From positions 3,086,501 to 3,150,500 of the forward strand of contig JBAJFG010000479.1 in NCBI GenBank assembly GCA_037903475.1: a DNA stretch of 64,000 nucleotides. Direction: 5' to 3'. How positions within the stretch are numbered: the first letter of the stretch is position 1; each line of letters begins with the position of its first letter. A model generated the notes under the pieces. It did not search any database and was not told the DNA's origin. It saw nothing but the letters and a program-made list of their open reading frames with translations. Made by a program: the position numbers and the translations under genes. The DNA comes from Ancylostoma caninum (lineage: Eukaryota; Nematoda; Chromadorea; Rhabditida; Ancylostomatidae). Shown one piece after another: positions 53,166 through 64,000 of the stretch.

Positions 53166-56100
53166 TCAAGACTTCGACGGTGATGCATCATTTCCATTCG
53201 AATTTTGGCTCTCCCACATTTGGCAGTAAACACCTTTAGCAGCTATTAAGTCGGAATGTCTGCAAGAAAGGTGTATCACTTGAAAAAAAACAAAAACAAA
53301 ACTTAACAGTTTCTATATGCAATTATTAAAAGGACATGTAAAAAATGCAACAAATGCTTACCGTCCGCGCTCTATTATCCGGCCCTTATCAAGTACCAGA
53401 ATACAGTCGACATTAACAACTGTACTAAGTCGATGAGCAACAACGACGCTTGTTCGGGTGGTGCACAGCTCTTCCAGACATCGCTGGATTGCTCGTTCAG
53501 TATTTGTGTCAAGTGCAGAAGTTGCCTACAAACACGAGCAATGTAATGTCTAAAAGTGAGCATGGAATATAGTTCCACATAAAAATAAAATGAAAAACTT
53601 GAGAGAATGAACTGACGGTAGACAATCAGTGGTTGTCGGAGACAGGGGAGGGGGGGAGGGGGTGAGAAAACATGAATATTGAGTCGAAAAATAGGAGCCT
53701 CACATCAGAAATTTTGAATGCACAAATTTTCTTAGGATTGATCACTTACGAAATAACATTACGAAAATAGAACAACAGAAATGAGATAACACAAAATTTT
53801 TGTCCATTTCATAGAACATCCGCGCAAACACTTCGCTATTTTGTCATTTTCTCGAGTATCACTGCTTCTCCCTCTCTACCCCAACCGTCCCTACAGGCTA
53901 CCAAAATAAACGAGCAAAATTAAATCAACAAACGAAAAAAAATAACAAATGAATAAAAGAGTGTCACGATGCTGTTGTAGACTGCCGTACCTCGTCCAAG
54001 AAGATAAACTGCGGCTTCTTGAGTATAGTCCGAGCAATAGCAACTCGTTGCTTCTCACCACCTGACAGTTTTAGTCCTCGCTCGCCAACAAGGGTATCGT
54101 AACCTGAGATCATTGAAGTGAAAACGTCATCGAGATTTCGAAAAAAAAAACTACAATCTTCATAAATTTAGTTTTTCAGGGATGAAATGACCTCTAAAGC
54201 GGGTTTTTCGTGGCTAATCGAGAACAAAAGACTCAAGCTTCGAGGTTTGAAAATGTGATTGTCAGACATATCCAATTTTCAAACAAAAGCTTCCTATTTA
54301 TAGCCAAAACTCTTACAATACTCCAGGACTACCACACCGTCTTCCTCACATCGTATCAGTCAAAAAACCTGACAAACCTTCAGGAAGCGTCATAATCTTG
54401 TCGTGGATCATAGCTGCTTTGGCGGCCTCATAGATCTCCTCATCAGTTGCGGATGGACGACCAAATCGTATATTATACCTACAATCGATGTATGTGCTAA
54501 TTCTTTCTTTCAAATTAGCGGGAATTTACTCAGTGCAATCCCGACTGCGGAAGGATGCTCATGGGTAACTTTCGCTTTGATCCCGGGAACCGATCCATTT
54601 TCACAGATTTCCTAGCTGAAATCTTCGTAATTTGTTTGTATTCTCACTTTATAGTATCATTGAATAGCACTGTATCCTGTGGCACGATTCCTATTTGCTT
54701 GCGCAATGACCGCAATTTCAGGTGTCGCACGTCCATGCCATCATAGGAAACACTGCCCTCGGGGCATTCAAACAGCCGGAACAGTAATCTTATCAAAGTG
54801 CTCTTTCCGCTGCCGGAGGGACCAACCTGCAAAAAATAAGGGCAGATTTCCTCCTTTGTCGGCGGAAAAAAGGAAAAAAGCCTAAAATGGGAGACGGGCA
54901 ACACTAACCAGCGCAACGGATTGTCCACTACCAACTTCAAATGAAATTCCGTTCAAGACGATGCGGTTCTCGTTGTAGGCAAAAACCAGGTTATTCACGG
55001 AAATTCTTCCTTCCGTCGGATGGTACTCTACAGCATTTGGACTGTCACGAACCTGGAATGATACATGGGGGATGGAAGCTACGGCCAGCAATCAGAAGAA
55101 TAGGAAAATGAATTTTGAAAGTTAGATTATCACTAACAATACAAATCCATATTAGATTGGTTGAGAGATAAATTATAAGGAAACTCACATCAACTTCTTC
55201 ATTCATCAGATCAAACATGTTTTCCATATCGATAAATGACTTCTGGATCGTTCTAAAGAAATAAATTCACATACCGTTGGAAGTAACCGAAAACTAATAA
55301 AAAAATTAACAGAGGGGAGTACACATACCTGTAAACCGTCCCGAAAAAGTTCAGTGGAGCGTATAGCTGAAGAATGTATGTGGTGAACAGCACATAGTCA
55401 CCAACCTAAAAATGAAAAATATCCTTTCATTCAGCAAAAATCTGCAAAGAAAAGTCGAAGTGGTGAGAAAAATTCCATGGGCAAGTCATAAAATTTTAAA
55501 ACAGGTAACCAGAAAGACATTTAACCACAATAAGAAGTACTGCTATGCGGCACTTTAAAAGAGGAGCACTGGAAACCAGAGAAGTAAGTGTCTAGCAAAG
55601 GTAGGACTACTGAATTTTCCTCAATTCCAGCCTGCCAACTGATCCAGACAAAATGTGCAACAACAACAAAACAACCTCAACTCACAGTAAGCTGTTTATC
55701 CACCGTAATTAAATAGGCAACCAGTACAGAACCAGCAGTCATACCAAGGCCAATCAATCCATTCTGTAGGAAATTCAGTAGAGCCAAAGAGGCATTTGAA
55801 CGCCACTCAGCCAATTGGAAGCTGTAAACTGTAATTTTTCTCCAATAACAACGCAGATGTAAGTGAACTGGTAACTTCACTAACCATTCAATAGCATGTC
55901 GGAATCTGTCCACTTCATACATTTCATTACCGTAGTATTTCACCGTCTCATAGTTAAGCAATGAATCAGTGGCAATAGCACTGCTGGCATTCTCTTTCTC
56001 GTTCATGTCCCGGCGGAATTTCGTGCGCCACTCCGTTACGTAGATTGTCACGACTAAATTGCACCAATTACACAAAAAAAAAACTTATGAAAACTCCAAG

Positions 56101-58974
56101 AATCTTGAGGAATGCGCCTGCAAGAAAAAAAACCATCACAAAAAAAAGTGGACCTATAACTTGTTAAATGATTGTTCTCCCAAAGTGAAGAAAATCAAAG
56201 ATAATTTCGAAAGAAAAAACGAAGGTGATTCGAACTACCGCCTTCAAATCTGTCTCTTTGCTTTTTTTCTTTTTTTTTCTTCTTCCCAGCATCCTGTCCC
56301 ATCTCTTACCATTTTGAGCAAGTTTCGGTTTTTGGAACCTTACCATGATTAACGCTAACTGTGTACGAATAAATGAATAAAGAAACAAAATGGAAGAAAA
56401 ATTCACAGTAAGTAGATGTGGGAGAGGCAAAAAATCCAGCTGCAAGCTCACCTAAGTATAGCACCATTGTCACTAACACTATTCCTCCGAAATAGAAGTT
56501 GAAAGTCGAAAAGAAGAATACCACAGCAATGATGATATCAGTGATTGTTGGCACGATGTTGAATAAAATGTAGCTGAAATTTATGAGGAATTCCTAGGGG
56601 ATTGGAACAACAAAGCTCAATATATTTGGAAGTCGATGTTCAAAGCAGCGAGAGTACAGAAAAATGGGAATTAAAAGCAAACCATTAGCTTCAAATTCTA
56701 TTTGAATCCTGAATCGAAACAGAATCTTACAAACCAAGCCAGTAGCACTTACTTCAGTATGCTATTCACCGAGCTGGTACCTCTATCCATAACACGCAGT
56801 ACGAGACCCGTCTTCCGTGATAAATGCCACCTAAGTGACAGAGAGTGCAAATGTGCAAACAGCTCTACCTAAATGATGGTAAATCTTGAGATAAACTTCT
56901 ATAGAATGAAGAGAAATCAAATAATGAAGTAACTAAACAATAAAAAAGGATTAAAGACCTCTAGTTCACGAGTGGTGTACTGCTGTATGGGGATCCATAG
57001 GTAAGACCGTAGCGTATTGAGAAAACCTCCCATTGCTGAGAAAATTGGTGAGAAGTGTAAAGAAAACTGAACTAAAAAAATGGTGCGAGAACAAAAGAGT
57101 AACTCCATACCTCCATTTCCTTGTAGGAACTTGAGAAGTGTAGAGATATAGATAAGGGAATACTGAAATGTCTCGGGATGTGCCAGACCATCAACTAAAT
57201 ACGGATTTACTAGAGCATTAAGAGGAAATTATAATTTAAAAAAAGAGCAGAATTGGAGCGGAAAACTACAAAGCCAGGAAAATCATAAACGTACCTATCC
57301 ATTTGCTGTATAAAGGAAGAGCGACGTTGATGAGACGACCAAAAAGCAACAGGAAAAGACATAGAGCCACTCGAAGTTGCAGCGTAATACTCTTCTTTGG
57401 CCATACATACGGCAAAATTAAAGAGATCTTCCGCGAGAAATTTGACCACGTCTGAAACAAGATATGACAACGAATAATGGAATAGTCCAGGATAAAAATT
57501 CCCACAAACTAGCCACTAAAAAGAAAGCAATACGAGAAAAAAACTGGCTCACCGAATTAGACTCGCTTCTAAGCGTTGATAAACACATAGTTGAGACAAA
57601 CACCACCAATGTGAGGATCAGATCCATCGAATAAAAAACAAATTCTCCATTTTTGAACGTCCTAAAGTGTGCGATAACTAGCCAATTCATAGCGAATGAT
57701 CGGATACTTTTTTAGTTAATGGACCACAAGACTAGCTGCTCCCAATCCTTAGCGGTCAAAGAAGTCTTGCGTGCCAATGAAAGAAAAGCGAAATCTCTCA
57801 CCTGGACGTAAAATATTCATTCCATGCAAACATCGGGATTAGATCGAAACAAACAGCTAGAGAATATGTTATTGCTAACGAAGCAGGTAAATATGGTAAA
57901 TCTCGCCATTTGATGAAGGAGCTGAGATTTATTATCCAGAATACCTTAAGCAGTAAAGTAATACTGAATTGTCCCTGATAAAAAATTCTCTTGATGGAAA
58001 TATCCATTTAAAAAACTCACCACTCTAGCGGAGGAGAAGGCCATAAGTGTATGACTGTACTGGTGAACATAGAAGGAATAGAAAATGAATGAAATCGAGA
58101 CAGCAATGAGCAATAATTTGGAGATCACAGCAGTGAAGAATGAGATCGGAAGGTTACCTTAAACGTTACCTTTAACTCATTCACCTTGGGTGTTGTTGCA
58201 GCTACAAATAATGTTGAACAAATAATGTTATAAAGCAATATTTTACTCGTAAGGTATGAAAATTACTATGTCTATGGACAGATTTAAATCGAGCCTCAAA
58301 AGCACCTATTCACAATGACTACCCACAACTATATATTTATAGAAAAAGCATATACATTGTGCGTCCTGTACGAGTCTCTAATTATAAAATCCTCGTTTGT
58401 TATGGATGATTTCTCTGGCAGTGACCCCCTCATGTGGTGTTTCTGATCTCAATATACAGTGCCAGTCAATTACTGCTGCATCACAGAATACCGCCGTTCT
58501 GCCCAGCCGCCCATGTGGCACGGCGGGCCACCCGGACGCTTTCGTTGTTGGGCAGAGTTTTCCACTATTTTCTTTGCCTCGGCCTTCAATCCGAAATACA
58601 TGGATAAAAACATAAACCAAACATGAAGCCGGCAACGCCAAATAACCACTGTACCCACCTGTTCCACCGCATCGCGTGAACGATGCGGCGCGGCACGCCA
58701 GACTTGCGGCATTCTATGATGTAAGAGTGATTGAATGGCATTGTGCATTCAAATAAAGAATAAATAAAGGAGCAGAATATGATTTATTCAGATTGTTTTT
58801 TTTTCTGTAATACTCACCAACTCTCTGGTAGGAGATACCCCTCGGCATGCAAGCCACAATAAGGTTTAAGACAGCCAGTGCAGTGTAGATGCCAAAACCA
58901 ATCAACCGGGAACAGCTCGGCTGAATCGGCCACCCATCCTTGCATTGGTCAAAGTCATTGAAAGCTGAGACCAT
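53166..58974 (-). CDS. hmt-1: HMT-1/ABCB6-type half ABC transporter (heavy-metal tolerance)
   Basis: Nineteen phase-consistent exons are 58974-58818, 58157-58021, 57974-57802, 57661-57553, 57451-57295, 57209-57111, 57035-56959, 56868-56753, 56573-56452, 56053-55885, 55821-55686, 55405-55329, 55252-55189, 55052-54909, 54826-54648, 54478-54378, 54103-53991, 53525-53362 and 53259-53166. They sum to 2388 nt, 795 residues, close to the usual length of about 800. An N-terminal domain with about five membrane segments (near residues 24-43, 59-83, 99-119, 127-148, 165-185) precedes the core transmembrane domain, which includes the family motif [11 protein letters not shown]. The nucleotide-binding domain is complete: Walker [10 protein letters not shown] (581-589), Q-loop Q629, signature LSGGE (685-689), Walker B FIFLDE (705-710), H-loop H741. 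C. elegans HMT-1 confers cadmium, copper and arsenic tolerance on intracellular membranes; that role is inferred here. Confidence 0.97.
58378..58790. other. hmt-1 intron 1 with GC-rich hairpin
   Basis: The 660-bp first intron (58158-58817) contains a locally GC-rich block. It includes a perfect 8-bp stem CCGCATCG-CGTGAA-CGATGCGG near 58670 and GTGGCACGGCGGGCCACC near 58514. It is probably an inserted repeat; no exon is supported. Confidence 0.45.
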
Positions 58975-58992
58975 GACTGTGAACTTAAAAGA
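58975..58992 (-). promoter_or_regulatory. Spliced-leader acceptor before hmt-1 ATG
   Basis: Minus strand TCTTTTAAGTTCACAG ends two bases before ATG 58974. This fixes the start codon and implies trans-splicing. The upstream in-frame codons come from spacer and a family A repeat. Confidence 0.6.
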
Positions 58993-59045
58993 GAATAATA
59001 ACAATAAAATGAAATTGCTGTCTGAACAACTATCACAAAGATATC

Positions 59046-59150
59046 TGGAGCCGCATGCATAACTGATATTACCCAGAGTATACAAGTTAATACTCCCAAA
59101 TTTGCCCATCCACGTCAACACGCTTATCCTGGATAATCTTGATGGTGCAC
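59046..59150. repeat. MITE family A copy upstream of hmt-1
   Basis: GCCGCATGCATAACTGATAT with TACCCAGAGTA at the left, and GCTTATCCTGGATAATCTTG with ATGGTGCACC at the right. It lies about 75 bp upstream of the hmt-1 start. Confidence 0.65.
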
Positions 59151-59262
59151 CCAGGCCCTTGAGTAAGAAAGTATTACAGCAAATGTTTCAAATTGCTGCG
59201 GCACAAAAAAGGAGAGGAAAACAGGGAATCAAGTGCGAGAACGACGGAATGAAAGGCGAACA

Positions 59263-59341
59263 TTAGTAAAAAGGAGCATCAGCTACAGGAACATTCAGTA
59301 TTTCAAAGAAGTGACGCTTCGTGCTCATTATAACTGCTTTC
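59263..59341 (-). CDS. Candidate terminal exon of an upstream gene
   Basis: A strong acceptor (TTTTTTTTTTCTGTAG) precedes a 25-codon frame, KAVIMSTKRHFFEILNVP to ADAPFY, ending in TAA. It would enter in phase 2. No family is recognised and no upstream exon was matched. If real, a gene would end about 290 bp before the hmt-1 ATG on the same strand, a distance typical of nematode operons. It may be chance. Confidence 0.25.
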
Positions 59342-60666
59342 CTACAGAAAAAAAAAACACAAATTAGCGGTAGCAGAAATGCGGCTTGCAGCGATAACAG
59401 TGTCTCCAATTTCGTCATATCAAAATTCACTGATATGAGCAGTTCAATCGCAAACCCACGGGTTGAGTGGAACCAGTCAGAGATAAGAAGAGCTAGGCAA
59501 CACGCCACATTGAAGAAAAAACCAAGAAAAAACCCTCTACTACCAGAAAATATCAAATAGTGATTGACCAGCACCAGTGGAGAAAAAACGTTATAAAAGG
59601 ACCTAGGAAAATGATTTCAAAATTTTAAGAGTTATTACACAATTTATTCAGTAGAGGAGGGATCTTTCAAATAAAATCAGCAATCTTCTAGTCGTCATTT
59701 GCTCCATAATAGCATGCGCTATGCAATATCAAGGTGAAAGATCGCCGTCTACATCGTTACGTCACCAAGTCAAAAATGTACCAATTACACAAATTGGGGC
59801 CACCGTGTGGCATCTGTACTCATTTGATTATTACGTCTTACCAAGAGGTACCCTAAATGAACGTGATGATGCTGCGCTCTATTCGAAAAGATTGATGGCT
59901 GCAGATACAGGAAAATGATGTCTGGTGTTAGGTAGAAGTAAGAGTCCATTCAAATAAATAACACCATTCCATGAATTGCAAGACTTGCACGAAACACAAA
60001 GCCTAGTCAATCAAGGCCTAAGCAAATGTCTATCAGTTACCGATCAGGCCTAAGCAAGTATATGTCAGTCACCAATCAAAAATAAACAGAACAAGAGGTA
60101 CAGTAACCAAAAAATCACTCAAAAACACCGATTACACTCCACAGTATTTGTTTTGTATTTATTTATTGAGCAGGTAGGAGGAGGATAGAAGAGTTTAAAA
60201 AGCAAAAGAAAGAGGAAGAAAGAAAGAAAGAAAGAAGGAAAGACAGAAGAAGAGTTGAAGAATAATCGGAATTTGAACATTTCTTCAACTGCATAAAGAT
60301 GAATGTAAATTTCGAACACCCACGTAGTGAATAAACTTCATCACCTGACTGTACTGTGCAATGTCTTCCAAACTGTCTCGTGATTCACAAGAATTATGAA
60401 AAATGAAGGAAACTGAGCATGCCATTCCATCACAAATGACGGTACTTCGTCATATGCCAGAAAACGAATACAAAAATTGTTTTGTCAGTTGTCTGACTCA
60501 TACGGCCACCTCTGTGTTGATTTTCTCGCCATTCGATGTTTGGACAAGTGTTCCATCACCGAAAAAAGCGATATCTCGGATTAAATTTCAAACAAATTGA
60601 TAAATTGCAGCAGAATGTTATTCTTTGAACTCCAAGCCAGCTGTCGATAGCAGAAATGTGCTAAAA

Positions 60667-62132
60667 ATGGCGCTCAATCACGTTACCTCAGCAAGCGCCA
60701 GCCTAGTGATCTTTGGCTGTTTATTAATCACTGCCGACCCAACAATTATCCAAGAAATCACCAGAAGTAAGTAAAAACCTGGGTTTTGAACTGAATATGG
60801 ACAATGTTGCAATAGAGAGCATGCCTTTGCTGACACTGCCAGTGCCAGCCACAGAGGATGACAAATGCTAAACCTAATCCTATTCGATGCAAGAACAAAC
60901 AGAGAATGGGTTCTCTCTTCTAGTCCTTTGAATCACACATCAACAAAAAAAACTGCCTAATCCTGGAAATATGTATGAAACTTGCAACTCGTGTTTGCAG
61001 AAATAGTAGAAAATTATTGAATACATCGTGTCTGAGGAAAGGAAGAAAGGAATAAACGAGCAAAGCAGAAATAAACAAACAGTGCTGCAAACAAACCAGA
61101 ATGTTTCTGAAAAAAAAAACAATAATCACTAGGTTAACATCAACTGGTGGGAACACCTGGCAACGCGTGCAAATACTCTCGTCAATACGAAAGATTAATA
61201 GACGCCATGGTCACATGCAAACACATGGAACGTATTGTCATCATAAAACAATGATAAATTTTCTCGAAAAAAAAAATGTGAAAATGCTTATAGAAATAGA
61301 GAAATATGAAAAGGAGAAAGACTGCAAAAGAGGACATACGGACTCTGCAATGTTTATAAACCTTCGCTGATTTCGTAACACAAGAGCAGAAATCAAAACA
61401 TTGCGTATGAACAAGCGTTTCACGAAGCAAACACCGCTGGAAAGGGAAGGGATACTCCGTAGTTGAGAAGAATGTGGTTATTGTAATTCTTCAAGTTGGT
61501 ATCGAAGAGAAAACCTATCAGGACAAGGAAACTTGTTTCTGCTGACTGCACAAATGCTCAAGATCGTGGATGTTTGCGACTAGTACATAGATATTGAGAT
61601 TGCAGAATAAAAAAAAATGATGTGCAGAATAATTCCAGAGCTATATGGAACTGATGATAGACTTGACGGTACTTATACTTATTTTACTAAATGCACCTAA
61701 AGGTGCTCTGACGTAACTATGGAAGAGGCGAACAAAAGAAAATGGTAAGTGGTAATAGAATGAAGAAAGTCCCGTTTGATGCCTCCTTGGAAGGAATAAG
61801 GCTCGAATACTTGCGAGGAACTCATAAAAGGGAGTTGTAGATGTTGAAAGGTCTATATGGTCTTTCCAATGACAGCTTTTATGGAAATATTCTACAGACC
61901 AGTACACTGATGTAAGGCAATGTGAGTCAGAGAGATGAAAAAAGAACCGAATTTGATTCTGACTTATTTCTGAAATAAATTTATCTTCAAAGCTGGAGGA
62001 ACTTCAACAGGAGAAATGGAGATGCCAGCCATCGGTACCTCATACACAGTGCTAGCTTCAGAAGATGAAATGAAATTAGCACTAGCTCTTGCAAATGCAG
62101 AGATGCTTACAATTAAAGAGCAAAAGATACAG
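60667..62132 (+). CDS. Candidate two-exon start of a secreted-protein-like gene
   Basis: ATG 60667 opens a 33-codon exon (60667-60766) with a hydrophobic, signal-peptide-like stretch (SASLVIFGCLLITA), ending ITRA|gtaagt in phase 1. The segment 61993-62132 has the complementary phase, a fair acceptor (TTCAAAG) and donor (ATACAG|gtaata). It encodes TGEMEMPAIGTSYTVLASED and a helical, alanine/glutamate-rich tail. No family is recognised and no third exon was found with confidence. The region is A-rich on this strand, which favours chance K/E-rich frames, so support is weak. Confidence 0.33.
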
Positions 62133-63365
62133 GTAATAAAACCACAAAAGTAGAACGATAAATACGGCAATGAAGAGGTCTTGCGGTCAATGCGGAAGTT
62201 TCACGAGGAGAAAATTGCTGAGAGATACCAGAGAAAAAAAATATTGCGGGAAAGTGAGTGGTTCTCAGTGAGGAAGCCGAGAAAAGCAAATATTAGACAC
62301 AACTATCGTCGCTTTTGAAACTGACTGCCAGAACTGTTTCGAAACACGAAGCTATGCAACTTAACATGATGACAAAATGAGAAGCGGCTCCTTTTCTACT
62401 CATTTCGAAATTTCAAAAGCGTAAACCGCAAGCAAACATGAGATAAGAAAACGATGATAAGACAAAGACAACCGCAGCATAATCTGTTCTATGCAACAAA
62501 AGGATGGCAATGGGATTATTTGTGTCCTTCATGCAAGGTAACTGGAAACAAGAGTAAACGTGGAGGTAAACCTCGAAATAACGACGCTAGATCCAAAAGA
62601 TGAAACATTTTCAAAGACCGAAACAGGTTTATCTCAAGATTCGTAAAAAAGACTGCTTGTAACAATAACAAGAATTCTTGAACAAAGTGGAATCAACATC
62701 TTCACTGATGGAAACAACAATGCCACTTTTTACTGGCAAAATTATAACAAGGATAAAACTTGCAGCGATGATTTGTAACACATACGCGAAACAGATGCTA
62801 CTGGTGTCGAGATGACCTCAATGTGTGCAGGCGTGAAACTAACAGAGACTAATAAAAAGACAACTAGGTCAACAACGCTAAGCGCAGAGCGCCTCATTAA
62901 AAAGCTGAGACAGGTGAAATTCATGCTACATCGCTCCAAAAAAAAAACGAAAATCGTAAAAATGTGAACCTGTGCCAAGAGCATTATGGATTGCCGAGTT
63001 CGCAAGCCAACATCACAATACCAACTTCATCAAAAAAAAGTTATATAAACGCAGTATTCCCAAAAATCTGCGTAACTGTCAACAACAAAGATTGTCTTCA
63101 CTCGTTAGGGCTACAATTTTACAAAATTTTTTTACTACCAATGCAAATTGAGCAAAAAAAAACCAACAAACGCACCAACTTAGTGTTCAAGTGCTTAGAG
63201 TCGAATGCGCCTCCGTAACTTCAGGAAAACTAGCATTAAAATGTTGATCTAGTGAGCATCTCGCACAAATACACTTGAAAAGGACTACTGTCAATAGTGC
63301 GATAGCAAAGTTATTCATCAATACCCGATAACACGCATAAAAACGGAGCAAAGAGAAAAAAGTAA
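62133..63365. other. A-rich stretch with interrupted frames, no firm gene
   Basis: Plus-strand frames such as LRSMRKFHEEKIAERYQRKK (about 62180-62240) and QWDYLCPSCK before GTAACT (about 62510-62540) look protein-like but are short and interrupted. They could be exons of the gene candidate starting at 60667, decayed coding sequence, or a composition artefact. Confidence 0.25.
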
Positions 63366-63960
63366 CTAGTACTCGTTCAGCCAATGAATGGACTGACGCA
63401 CTTTGTCACTTTTCCTCGCAGCAGCTATCTTCCTCACTTGCGCCCAGATTTTAGTCATTCGTGGAACAAAGTCCTCAACTAGAAACGCGTTGGACAGGTT
63501 GGCCGTTGCTCTCCCAAGCAACGTTAAAATCGACACAGTGGGTGGCAGGAACGTTCCTGCTTTATCCTCGGACAAGCTTGTGGCTGAAATATCAAATGGT
63601 CAAGAATCATTGAAGTACATCGTATTTTCCATCTCACCAACGGGAAAGTGATGATGAAAGCATCTTTTACGGTATGAAAACGCCATTCTTCCAACTTCGT
63701 GTTCAAACATTTTTCCGAAGGATAACCTCATTTCGTCGAGAGCTCAGTTGTAGTCAAATATTAGGCTGGTGCAGATGTTTTGCCGAAGACTGATGAACAA
63801 CTTTGTATTTCGCAACAACGTCGATAAACAGTTTCGTCCCTAATAGATTATAACCTCCGCAAACACCTTCAGCTGCAAGCTTCACCTGTAGAATGAGTAG
63901 CTGCTCGATGTCCTGCATCAAAAACGCAGAGGACTGTGAAGCTTCAAATACAGCCTTTTC
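63366..63960 (-). CDS. 3' part of an unidentified gene, minus strand
   Basis: The last exon is probably 63583-63366. A strong acceptor (TTGATATTTCAG) is followed by 71 codons, from TSLSEDKAGTFLPP through ILTLLGRATANLSNAFLVED and RMTKIWAQVRKIAAARKSDK, ending SIHWLNEY and TAG. Upstream, 63960-63754 is open with QDIEQLLILQVKLAAEG and YNLLGTKLFIDVVAKYK. The join between them is not settled: a donor GCGGAG|gttata gives matching phase 1, while the better consensus donor CAG|gtgaag does not. The helical, soluble character suggests a subunit of a larger complex, but I do not recognise the family. The plus strand over the last exon is also open for 82 codons. Confidence 0.5.
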
Positions 63961-64000
63961 AATTTAAAAAAACCGACAGAAAAAACTGTAGGATAGGGTT

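Noticed and set aside
60403..60600. Exon with FGDGTLVQTSNGEK on the minus strand (about 60513-60570)
   Set aside because: It is protein-like before GTATGAG, but there is no adequate acceptor and no partner exon, and the plus strand is open over the same bases.
1..64000. CRISPR arrays, rRNA, bacterial operons or a phage-defence system
   Set aside because: All genes are spliced eukaryotic genes; the repeats are dispersed inverted-repeat elements with no regular spacer structure.

Overview
This window is eukaryotic nuclear DNA, most likely from a clade V parasitic nematode of the strongylid/hookworm type. The evidence is GT-AG introns with TTTCAG-like acceptors, short introns in one gene beside multi-kilobase repeat-filled introns in another, spliced-leader-like acceptors just before start codons, and nematode-type gene content. 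The species call is inference. No bacterial genes, rRNA, intact tRNA or CRISPR arrays were seen.

Three genes can be reconstructed exon by exon with matching splice phases. (1) 13.8-36.7 kb, + strand: a WASP-family actin nucleation promoter (wsp-1-like) with a divergent WH1, a basic/CRIB region, a proline-rich stretch, a WH2 and a central-acidic tail, in about 17 exons. Its introns hold most of the repeats in the window. (2) 43.7-36.9 kb, - strand: a 160-residue Costars/ABRA (STARS-like) actin-binding Rho-activating protein in 4 exons. It lies tail to tail with the WASP gene, with only 138 bp between the stop codons, so two actin/Rho regulators face each other. (3) 59.0-53.2 kb, - strand: a complete 19-exon, 795-residue half ABC transporter of the HMT-1/ABCB6 heavy-metal tolerance family, with all nucleotide-binding motifs intact and a trans-splice acceptor 2 nt before the ATG.

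Weaker gene candidates are a first exon at 8.1-8.4 kb (-), a two-exon secreted-protein-like start at 60.7-62.1 kb (+), a possible terminal exon at 59.3 kb (-), and the 3' part of an unidentified gene running off the right edge (63.4-64.0 kb, -).

The rest is dense repeat. There are at least three MITE-like families with terminal inverted repeats: A with GATTACCCAGGGTAAAC ends, B with GCGTGCG ends, and C with TGTGGGCGGAGC. There are two copies of a GC-rich fold-back element, several other fold-back hairpins, and a decayed mariner with other hairpins nested in it. A hAT-type MITE has a perfect 8-bp target duplication. A decayed Penelope-like element has inverted termini that carry a hammerhead-like motif. 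Two tRNA-derived (pol III box) elements are present, one sitting inside a fold-back. A degenerate CTGCTGCGGTCC minisatellite lies just upstream of the WASP gene.
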